Below the pieces are notes generated by a model. That model saw only the letters and a program-made list of their open reading frames with translations, was not told the DNA's origin and made no database searches. Both the position numbers and the translations under genes were made by a program. Positions 1 through 6,700 of a DNA stretch of 8,106 nucleotides are shown here, one piece after another. The DNA lies in the NCBI GenBank assembly GCA_003354225.1, contig PIVH01000095.1, positions 1 to 8,106 of the forward strand, in the 5' to 3' direction. The stretch comes from Globobulimina sp. Its lineage: Eukaryota; Foraminifera; Rotaliida. Numbering within the stretch: the first letter of the stretch is position 1; each line of letters opens with the position of its first letter.

Positions 1-4
1 TTAA

Positions 5-1590
5 ATGTCGACATGGAAAACATTATCATTGACAGCGAGTGATAATTTAAATAATATCAATGCCAACAAAGCCGTCGATTCGAAAGGTGGCGCCATTTAC
101 GCTTCGTGTATTACACACAATTTATCCATTACACTCACCGACATCTCCGATGCGCGGAGTATTATCGGTGGCGCAGTCTTTTTATATGAAACGCCTTCTA
201 TTTCTATAACTGCCTCGCAATTCAGCTCCAACCAAGCAATTTTAGCTGGAAGTTGTATCGCGATTTTTACGCCGGGTGTCATCGATAGAAATATAGACAT
301 TTTCGATGTAGAATTCACTGCAAACCCAGGCGCTGCATTAGGTGCCACGATATACATTGGTTCCTATCGTGATATTATACTATTATTTGACGGCAATGGT
401 CGATATTTTGAGCCGCCTTTTTTGGACGTATGGGACTTTGAGGATTTCCTGGCACTCGAGATTGAGAAACGGCACATTACCAAATCAACGGAAAACGTAT
501 TTACATTTACGAATAATAAGTATGCCGAGCAACTATTGAGTATGTCGCGCATTATTATTGACCTTAATATAGAATCGAATAATAGTTATAACACCGATGC
601 GGTATTTAGTGGTACTCCGCAATGGAATGCTTCGGACGCGTTGTTGTATGACGCCGCGGGGGACAGTCAAGCTTGGATTGACAGGCAGAGATCGTTTGGG
701 AATGTGATATTTTTGCAAGATGCGTATGGCGCGGATGAGATGAATACAATTAATATGTACGAAGGCAGTGAGTATACATTTAAATTTGATGGCGATGCGT
801 GGACAGACGCGTTGGATAAAAGTACAAGCAAAAATATCACCTTTCGATATGATATGATTGGCTTGATTCAGAATGCATATTATGACGATGAAGGAGTGAT
901 TAATATTGATATCGACCACTGCACATTCACGCAAAATGGCCATGATGTCCACTCTGTGATTGGTAATGTTTACATTGACGATCCCTACGGAATTGCCAGT
1001 GTGTCCTCTACGGATAATGATTTTATATTAAATTCGGCCAAGGTTGGTTCAGCATTGGTACATTTAGCGGGTTATGGTGTGAAGGACAGTAACCCCATTG
1101 ATTTAAGTGCAAACAACGAAGATGTTATAACAAATTGTAATTTTATCGACAATGTCGCGACGGATACAGGCAATATCGTTATACACAATGCAGATTTGAG
1201 CTTTGTAGACAGTCTATGCAGCAAAAATAAAGCTGGACTCGATGGCAGTTGCATTGCGACCTATTCCTCGACATTGGAGGTCGCAAATGCTGTGATTGAG
1301 ACGTGTATTACGCAAGTTTCTGGCGCAATATATACAGATTTGTCCATAGTCAGAATACAAGGTACTAATTTTACAAATAACATAGCTGATTTTGGTGATG
1401 GATCATGTATTTATTCTAAACGAATGATCCCACTCATTTTAGGCGACTGTCCATCATTTACATTCGAAGCACTGTACGAACAATTTTCAGATACAGATAC
1501 AGCAACGAATGAGTATCTATTCTCCGTTGCGGACTGTTTATTTGATAACAATACCGCCTACACTGGCTCTGGCGGCGCTATTTATGTCGG
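5..1590 (+). repeat. N-terminal Pmp-like beta-helix repeat block
   Basis: The encoded protein shows degenerate repeats of the chlamydial polymorphic-membrane-protein type: an FxxN strand turn followed by GGA[IV]. Clear GGA motifs are at residues 28 (GGAIYAS), 55 (GGAVFLY) and 523 (GGAIYVG). FxxN-type turns include FSSNQA near 73, FTNNIADFGDGSCIY from 456 and FDNNTA just before 523. Residues between about 90 and 440 keep beta-helix-like strand spacing (for example CTFTQNG, CNFIDNVA) with few GGAI signatures, so the repeats are eroded or interrupted there. Such repeats fold as right-handed parallel beta-helices in pectate-lyase-like proteins and usually form extracellular stalks or adhesins. 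The block appears to begin mid-repeat at the left edge. Confidence 0.7.
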
Positions 1591-4500
1591 CACAGATTAT
1601 GATAGAGATTTACTATCAGACAACGCAACCTGTACTGGCTTAAGACAACAGCTCAACGAAGCTGCAGCAGCAAACACTGGGAGACGGTTATTACAATTTA
1701 ATGATACAAACAGTACCATAAACGGTTCCATTATGACCACCTCCCTTCCACTTATAAGCACCACTCAATTCTTTGTACCTACCACACCTTCGCCAACCAC
1801 GGAAGGTTGCATTAATATCGATATTGTGCCCGATGCTCATTTGTCGGATATAAGCTGGACATTGACCGGCTTGGAGGTCGATGGCACGGTCACTGGGCAA
1901 ACATCCGGTGTTGGACTGCCTCAATTATGTCTAAATAATACATATAATGACAGTTGTTTGGAATTTACCATTGATGACAGTTTTGGTGATGGCTTATCGT
2001 ATGGAGAGGGCACATGGCATATTTCATGGTATGGTGAAGAATGGAGCTCTGTGTCGAATGGCAACTATTACCACAGTGAAACCTTTCAATTTTGTAAATC
2101 GTCCGTGTTTCTGCAGGAAGAGTCGGCCGTTATTGACATTGTAGTGTCGATTGTGGACGATACAGACTCATTGGATTTTGTTATTGCGTTCTTAGATGAC
2201 ATTACACCGATGTTTGAGGATAGAATCTCCAGTGATTTGGTGTTCTCAAACATTTTCAATGGAGACGTGAATACTGTGATTGGCATTAACTTGGAAACAA
2301 TGTGTATCAGCAATGGCGAGTCGCCTATGTATTGCAGTACTGATGGCATCGAAGCAATTATCGATGCATTGGCTGTGTTATGTATTTGGAACTCGACCAA
2401 CGACACTTTGCTGGAGGACTTCCAAGATTATTGGGGCGGTATTAACGGTTCTAATTTATCAGTAGTTGCAGACGAATCTGTCTCGTTTGCCTTTTTGAAA
2501 ATGAATTGCGATTCGGTGGAGTTGAGCTATGACGATATTGACAAAGAGTACACGCTGAGCTCTGGCGCAGAATTACTCGACAAAACGTTTCAATTTTTTG
2601 ACCACAATGAAGATGACATCGACGAGATCCAAGGCAGTCTCCCTCTGATCGGCAATGTGAGCATCGCAGCAACAAACGATTGGATTTATATTTGGGACTA
2701 TGAGAGTCAGGATATTTGCCAATTTTATGCAGCTAATACGCAAGTGATTGAATTAATTTGTAACACGATCGAGTTTAATGTGAATATAAAGCCTGGTATT
2801 TGCCAGTATGACTCGTGTATAGCGCAGCATTGCACTGCTGACACTGTCGTAATTGTATACAATTCCGTATCACAAGTGTTTTTTGAAGAGGATGCACAGT
2901 CAGTTGCATATAACACCGGTCCGACTTCGTATGAACTGACGGATTTAGAGTTTGTACCCATTGGCGAGTATAGTTTAGATACGAAATGTTTTGCAAACTA
3001 TGCCCTCAATGCGAGTCTAGTGCGAAATAAGGGAGTATTACTATTTACAAATTCAACCTGTAATCATGATGCGTTCATAGTGCAGTTACAAGAGGTCGGA
3101 GTAAGAGCTGTCATCATTGGCGAAGATATGCTCATCCCTCACACTGATGCACCGACGCCGGAACCCACTGCGCAGCCCACTGTGACTGCAGTGGATAGTT
3201 TATTCGTTTTCGTCAATGGCACATTAAGTGGAATAAACATGACCCATTTCGAGGATGTCAAGGATATATTTACCAGCGTCATGATTGAGGCTATTTCAGT
3301 ACCAGTGGAGATCGTGGATTATGCCGCAAAAATACCATTAAATGATATATTGATGAATGTGCGGTTAGATGCAACGTACGAGGACGAACTATGGCGTTCG
3401 TTAAAAGGTGAATCGCGCGAAATGTATCTACAGTTATTAGAATGGTCCATGCTGTTCGAGCTTACACAACAAATCAACGCGGCGGCCAGTTTTACATTTC
3501 TGTCTGATGAGGTCGAGTTTGTCCAAATAGCGCCAACTCCGCACCCAACTCCAACACCGACGCAACTCCCAACGCCAACGCCTACCGTCCAGACTGTCTA
3601 TATCCCCGTGCGTACTTTGAAGGGTTCCTCAGGTAAAAGGTTTGCAGAAACTGCCTATTTTATGAGCATCTTAAATTACACCAATGATGCGCAGTATGAC
3701 CCGCCTGATGATGTCATACGAGAGCTACAGCCCGGCATTAATGACTTGAAAGTGTCATTTGTTTGTGATATTTCATTGCCTACACCGCAGCCAACACCGT
3801 CTCCAACGGACAGACCCGCTGTGGCCAATGAAACGGAAACATATTTATCTGATGAAATATCCATTTATGGATACGATTCGACCGCCATAGGGCTGGGAGG
3901 TCACCCTCATCCTAAATGGATTGTGTCTTTATCAGAGTATCTGTATAACGCATCCTGTCAGTTTATAGACTTAAAGGATGATGGCAAGGATGTAAGTGAT
4001 ACATCACAATGTAAGCCGCGATTAGATGACTTGTATCAGAAATGTTTAATGCAAGTTAAGCTGGACGAGGATGGTACGATTGTGGAGAAACGCAGCGCGC
4101 AAATTGACACAATTGTGTCTCCCGTAGATACGTTATGCATTTATCAGAATATTGCAAACCACGCAGGGTTTTTAGTGCCAGAGCGTGGAAGCGATGGCTT
4201 TGATGTGGGGCTTGATTCTGATATGAAACTTGTATTGAATGACTCTGACAATTTGGTCAATGTAAGCAGGCCATGTCAGGAGAAATACAGAGACGGAGCG
4301 GGCTTAATCTCTGTCAATAATTTCGCAAAAGGTACGTATTGCTTTTTTATTGACAAAGACGAGACGGATGGAAGTATGTATACTTTGACGATGGAACCGG
4401 TGTATAAATGGCGGAAACCATTTATGCAAATTTATAGCTCTCATTTTACGTACAACTATGCGTATAAAAATGGCGGAGCTGTGGCGCTGTCGGCAGAATC

Positions 4501-6673
4501 TGGATTGATTGGCGATTATTCGTCGATGGTTATATCTGAAACATCATTTGCTTACAATTACGCAGTGACTGGTATCGGCGGAGCTATATACAAAGCATCC
4601 GCGGTGGATGAGACAGTCAGCGATTTTCTATCTATTTTATTGATTGATAACATTACCGGCAATGAGTGGAACAAAGCAGGCTATGCCGGCGGCTCCGTCG
4701 GCATTGAATCTCCATATTTTACCAATATTTGGAGGACCGCTGTGTTAATAAATAACATTGATTTTTATAACAACTTAGCAGTATCTTATGGCGGTGCGTT
4801 ATATGCCAATTGGAGCAATGTATACATTTTAGATTCGATTTTTAGTGATAACAAAGTGAAGCAATCCGGTGGTGCCATATATTTAGTATCATCTGGCTTT
4901 GGTGCGTTAGACACAACGTTCAGATTCAACGCAGCCATAAATGAGTCTGCCAGCAATGTCAAATCCGATGACAAAGTGGTGCAGTACCAATATGATAATG
5001 ACGGCGGAGCTATCTACAGTTCGTTTTATGATTTAACTGATCCGAATCCAGCCTGTATTGGTGTATACAGCGTCTATTTTGAAAACAACACCGCCGGCAA
5101 TGCAGGCGGCGCCATGTGGTTAGGCCTCTATGGCAACGAAGCAAACTTTGGGGCATCGTGTATTAAATTATCCAACATCAAGTTTGGCAATGCGAGCTAT
5201 AACGGCGGCACTGCAAATAAAGCATACGACGGCGGCCGGTCCGTCTTTCTAAACGTGTCTGAAGGGCGCCATGCTATATTATTCAGCGAAACGTCCATAA
5301 CAAAATTATGTTTCACGCAATCAAACATCTGCAAACAGTTCGAATCCACCGTGTTCCATATGTGTGTGCAGGAATATGAGGTGGCTGCGGGTGTATGCAA
5401 CCTCAATATCAGCCGGGAAATCGGCAATTTGGCAGTGGATTGGGTCGACTCCATCAACCATTTATCATTGGCCACCACGAAGATCGAAATGTTCCCAGGC
5501 GACAGTAAAATGTTCCAGGTCTTCGGCTGGGACGTATATGGCAACCAATTATATCCAAATGAATGGTCCATTGATGTTTCCGCGCTGAGCGACGACATCG
5601 ATTTGACGGAAACCATCCAATCGCCAGTCTTCGATTCGTGGCTGTTTCCACTGTTCACCAAAGCATCCAAATTAGGCACCAATAGTTCCGGGAAAATATT
5701 CGATTTGAATGGAGTGGCACTGGATTTAATCATCAATATAGAAATTGTGGATTGTTCTGACGGCTATGAGTACCGCGCTTTATCCACATTGATCTATACG
5801 TGCACGCCGTGCTCAGCAGGCACGTATATCATGAATAGCCTTCCTTGCGTCAAATGCGATTTAGGTTTGGAGTGTCTGGGTACCAATCACGTCAAAATTG
5901 CGCAATATTGGTATGGCAAGCCGCAGACCGATGGACGCATGGCGTTGCAGCTATGCCCGCCCGGTGTATGCTGCTCCATTGTGGCTGGCTGCGACTTCAA
6001 CCAAAAAGACACTCTGTGCGCTTTGAATCGCGACCCGGAGGAACCGCTTTGCGGCGCCTGTTTGCCGCCGTACACCGAAACCTCCTCAGCCTCCGGGGCC
6101 TGCGGTATGTGCGGACCCTACTCGTCGTTGATATTTTTATTACCGGGTTTGTTGGGCTTTTTGTTGGTGCTATATTTCCTGAAAAAACTATCGAAAAAGA
6201 AGCAGGATATCCCGCATCCTTTGGTGGTATACGTAGTGCGCAGTGTATTATTCGTATATCAGTTATTGCCAATATTAACCTTTCAGTCTTCCTCCGCGAT
6301 ATTCCAACCATTAGCTTCGTTCAGTAACTTCGAAATCGATTTGAGTGCAACGAGCAGCGACGGAGCAGGCAGTTGTTACTTACAAGAGTTAGGGCCGAGG
6401 GACAAGATCGGAGTTGGCTTGGTGCCCTCCTTCATATTGTTGACGCAGTTACTGATCTTATACATTGCGTATAGACTCAAATTGAAATGCAAGCCTTCGG
6501 CCAGTTGGACGGAAGCAGACAGCAAGAAATGGAATTTGGCCTTTTACCAAACCTTCTGGCAATTGGGCATAATGCTGTATGCCAAGGCCACAGCGTCGCT
6601 GTTGAAGTTATCCGACTGTCGGCCAGTGGGCGACTACGGACTGCGAATGTGGTACGGCGGCTACATAAAATGA
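5..6673 (+). CDS. Giant Pmp-repeat, multi-pass membrane protein, portion up to the in-frame TGA
   Basis: This frame of 2222 codons encodes most of a very large surface protein. In order it has Pmp-like 'FxxN...GGAI' beta-helix repeats (residues 1-530), a DSFGDG module (602-697), an unassigned ectodomain (698-1049), Pro-Thr linkers (1050-1271), a second unassigned stretch, a second Pmp block (1474-1750), a Cys-rich region (1917-2036) and the first transmembrane segments (from 2042). Many NxS/T sequons suit a secreted ectodomain. The start is the first ATG, directly after an in-frame TAA at 2-4. There is no signal peptide, and the first residues look like the inside of a repeat unit, so the real start may be upstream. 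The frame ends at a TGA inside the membrane domain, but coding clearly continues beyond it, so this is probably not the complete product. A role in adhesion or sensing is inferred from architecture only; no enzyme motif is visible. Confidence 0.9.
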   Translation: MSTWKTLSLTASDNLNNINANKAVDSKGGAIYASCITHNLSITLTDISDARSIIGGAVFLYETPSISITASQFSSNQAILAGSCIAIFTPGVIDRNIDIFDVEFTANPGAALGATIYIGSYRDIILLFDGNGRYFEPPFLDVWDFEDFLALEIEKRHITKSTENVFTFTNNKYAEQLLSMSRIIIDLNIESNNSYNTDAVFSGTPQWNASDALLYDAAGDSQAWIDRQRSFGNVIFLQDAYGADEMNTINMYEGSEYTFKFDGDAWTDALDKSTSKNITFRYDMIGLIQNAYYDDEGVINIDIDHCTFTQNGHDVHSVIGNVYIDDPYGIASVSSTDNDFILNSAKVGSALVHLAGYGVKDSNPIDLSANNEDVITNCNFIDNVATDTGNIVIHNADLSFVDSLCSKNKAGLDGSCIATYSSTLEVANAVIETCITQVSGAIYTDLSIVRIQGTNFTNNIADFGDGSCIYSKRMIPLILGDCPSFTFEALYEQFSDTDTATNEYLFSVADCLFDNNTAYTGSGGAIYVGTDYDRDLLSDNATCTGLRQQLNEAAAANTGRRLLQFNDTNSTINGSIMTTSLPLISTTQFFVPTTPSPTTEGCINIDIVPDAHLSDISWTLTGLEVDGTVTGQTSGVGLPQLCLNNTYNDSCLEFTIDDSFGDGLSYGEGTWHISWYGEEWSSVSNGNYYHSETFQFCKSSVFLQEESAVIDIVVSIVDDTDSLDFVIAFLDDITPMFEDRISSDLVFSNIFNGDVNTVIGINLETMCISNGESPMYCSTDGIEAIIDALAVLCIWNSTNDTLLEDFQDYWGGINGSNLSVVADESVSFAFLKMNCDSVELSYDDIDKEYTLSSGAELLDKTFQFFDHNEDDIDEIQGSLPLIGNVSIAATNDWIYIWDYESQDICQFYAANTQVIELICNTIEFNVNIKPGICQYDSCIAQHCTADTVVIVYNSVSQVFFEEDAQSVAYNTGPTSYELTDLEFVPIGEYSLDTKCFANYALNASLVRNKGVLLFTNSTCNHDAFIVQLQEVGVRAVIIGEDMLIPHTDAPTPEPTAQPTVTAVDSLFVFVNGTLSGINMTHFEDVKDIFTSVMIEAISVPVEIVDYAAKIPLNDILMNVRLDATYEDELWRSLKGESREMYLQLLEWSMLFELTQQINAAASFTFLSDEVEFVQIAPTPHPTPTPTQLPTPTPTVQTVYIPVRTLKGSSGKRFAETAYFMSILNYTNDAQYDPPDDVIRELQPGINDLKVSFVCDISLPTPQPTPSPTDRPAVANETETYLSDEISIYGYDSTAIGLGGHPHPKWIVSLSEYLYNASCQFIDLKDDGKDVSDTSQCKPRLDDLYQKCLMQVKLDEDGTIVEKRSAQIDTIVSPVDTLCIYQNIANHAGFLVPERGSDGFDVGLDSDMKLVLNDSDNLVNVSRPCQEKYRDGAGLISVNNFAKGTYCFFIDKDETDGSMYTLTMEPVYKWRKPFMQIYSSHFTYNYAYKNGGAVALSAESGLIGDYSSMVISETSFAYNYAVTGIGGAIYKASAVDETVSDFLSILLIDNITGNEWNKAGYAGGSVGIESPYFTNIWRTAVLINNIDFYNNLAVSYGGALYANWSNVYILDSIFSDNKVKQSGGAIYLVSSGFGALDTTFRFNAAINESASNVKSDDKVVQYQYDNDGGAIYSSFYDLTDPNPACIGVYSVYFENNTAGNAGGAMWLGLYGNEANFGASCIKLSNIKFGNASYNGGTANKAYDGGRSVFLNVSEGRHAILFSETSITKLCFTQSNICKQFESTVFHMCVQEYEVAAGVCNLNISREIGNLAVDWVDSINHLSLATTKIEMFPGDSKMFQVFGWDVYGNQLYPNEWSIDVSALSDDIDLTETIQSPVFDSWLFPLFTKASKLGTNSSGKIFDLNGVALDLIINIEIVDCSDGYEYRALSTLIYTCTPCSAGTYIMNSLPCVKCDLGLECLGTNHVKIAQYWYGKPQTDGRMALQLCPPGVCCSIVAGCDFNQKDTLCALNRDPEEPLCGACLPPYTETSSASGACGMCGPYSSLIFLLPGLLGFLLVLYFLKKLSKKKQDIPHPLVVYVVRSVLFVYQLLPILTFQSSSAIFQPLASFSNFEIDLSATSSDGAGSCYLQELGPRDKIGVGLVPSFILLTQLLILYIAYRLKLKCKPSASWTEADSKKWNLAFYQTFWQLGIMLYAKATASLLKLSDCRPVGDYGLRMWYGGYIK
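1808..2095 (+). other. Cys-bounded DSFGDG module
   Basis: Residues 602-697 run from a Cys (EGCINIDI) to a Cys (TFQFC). They contain a W-bearing strand (SDISWTLTG), a further Cys pair, and the motif DSFGDGLSYGEGTW at 659-672. From memory, modules with 'DSYGDG-C-x-G-x-G-Y' occur in many stramenopile and marine bacterial secreted proteins, with an Asp/Gly-rich loop that may bind calcium. This copy lacks the Cys that commonly follows DSYGDG. It is preceded by a short Pro-Thr linker (TTPSPTTEG), typical of a domain boundary. The assignment rests on motif resemblance only. Confidence 0.5.
3026..3130 (+). other. Possible protease-associated (PA)-like strip
   Basis: Residues 1008-1042 read as a hydrophobic strand (KGVLLFTNSTC), a helix-like stretch (HDAFIVQLQEVG) and a second strand (VRAVIIGED). 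This spacing resembles the core of PA domains, 'G-K-hhhh-x-x-G-x-C-x-F...K...A...GA...hhhh'. The usual Lys and the Gly-Ala pair are not exact, and the rest of the domain is not recognisable. PA domains are non-catalytic and luminal or extracellular, which would suit the position. The call is tentative. Confidence 0.25.
3152..3181 (+). repeat. Pro-Thr linker 1
   Basis: The encoded segment PTPEPTAQPT (residues 1050-1059) is a low-complexity Pro-Thr spacer after the PA-like strip. Such linkers are typical flexible, probably O-glycosylated spacers in protist extracellular proteins. Confidence 0.7.
3533..3586 (+). repeat. Pro-Thr linker 2 (longest)
   Basis: The encoded segment at residues 1177-1194 is built from PTPxPT units and comes from degenerate CCAACN repeats at DNA level. 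It separates two globular segments. The first (about 1065-1170) opens with FVNGTLSGINMTHF and the second (about 1198-1258) with VYIPVRTLKG. Both contain a 'gtL.G' strand opening followed by a helix-strand pattern, so they may be two copies of one module. Tandem globular-linker units of this kind recur in stramenopile secreted proteins, but I could not name the module. Confidence 0.7.
3779..3817 (+). repeat. Pro-Thr linker 3
   Basis: The encoded segment PTPQPTPSPTDRP (residues 1259-1271) ends the linker region. About 200 residues with no recognised domain follow before the second Pmp-like block. Confidence 0.7.
4424..5254 (+). repeat. Second, dense Pmp-like beta-helix repeat block
   Basis: Residues 1474-1750 carry regularly spaced motifs: GGAVAL (1490), GGAIYK (1525), GGSVGI (1562), GGALYA (1596), GGAIYL (1622), GGAIYS (1667), GGAMWL (1701), and weaker GG sites at 1734 and 1743. 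Most are preceded by an F-x-x-N-x-A turn (FTYNYA, FAYNYA, FYNNLA, FSDNK, FRFNAA, FENNTA). Spacing of about 26-45 residues fits one to two beta-helix turns plus loops. The block is better preserved than the N-terminal one and lies close to the membrane, which suits a stalk in front of the Cys-rich region. Confidence 0.85.
5753..6112 (+). other. Cys-rich juxtamembrane region
   Basis: Residues 1917-2036 contain a dense Cys pattern including CTPCSAGTY, CVKCDLGLEC, a Y-W-Y-G step, CPPGVCC, LCGACLPPY and CGMC just before the first membrane helix. The order 'CxxC-G-[LY]-x-C ... gYW ... LCGxCxxGY' is what I recall from the ephrin-receptor-like/GCC2-GCC3 Cys repeats in front of the polytopic domain in many protist and fungal GGAI-repeat proteins. 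The Cys residues are probably disulfide-bonded outside the cell. Part of this region is more GC-rich than the 5' half of the gene. Confidence 0.65.
6671..6673 (+). other. In-frame TGA at an expected Cys position (candidate recoded codon)
   Basis: Codon 2223 is TGA in the context aaa-tga-cca, between YIK and PDLYHG. It lies in the loop between hydrophobic segments, 18 codons after C2205. From memory of related polytopic proteins, this loop carries two Cys residues, the second followed a few residues later by His. The TGA fits that second Cys, and TGC or TGT to TGA is one base change. Cys is the residue that selenocysteine replaces. The following C makes UGA-C, the tetranucleotide known as the leakiest stop context in eukaryotes. 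The frame and its conserved-looking content continue afterwards. Selenocysteine, readthrough and point mutation cannot be told apart here. Confidence 0.55.
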
Positions 6674-6700
6674 CCAGACCTGTACCACGGCGTGGCCTGG
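6674..6700 (+). promoter_or_regulatory. Small potential hairpin immediately 3' of the TGA
   Basis: CCAG (6674-6677) can pair with CTGG (6697-6700), and CCAC (6685-6688) with GTGG (6692-6695) around a GGC triloop. The two 4-bp helices are separated by a 7-nt bulge on one side and one base on the other. A structure this close to a UGA resembles the stem-loops that promote readthrough or selenocysteine redefinition. It is short, it lies within a GC-rich coding stretch, and it could arise by chance. Confidence 0.2.

Noticed and set aside
1487-1505. Short tandem cagata repeat
   Set aside because: It has only about two copies in coding sequence, which chance explains.
5-1590. Bacterial (chlamydial) Pmp autotransporter
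   Set aside because: There is no autotransporter beta-barrel. The C-terminus is a polytopic alpha-helical membrane domain with a long cytoplasmic tail, and the Pro-Thr linkers point to a eukaryote.
5197-5736. 179-codon minus-strand open frame
   Set aside because: It lies fully antisense to the repeat and ectodomain coding region, has no recognisable domain, and is best explained as a shadow of the plus-strand gene.
6671-6673. Genome-wide reassignment of TGA to Cys (euplotid-like) or Trp
   Set aside because: Dozens of Cys codons are all TGT or TGC, the Trp codons are all TGG, and TGA occurs only once in about 2700 codons. A reassigned codon should appear many times.
6618-6677. A 60-bp GT...AG intron that would remove the TGA and keep frame
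   Set aside because: The donor GTCGGC is poor, and removal would delete C2205 and the loop that fits the family. No other intron is evident in 8 kb. Shorter GT...AG options of 26 or 29 bp break the frame. RNA-seq could still overturn this.
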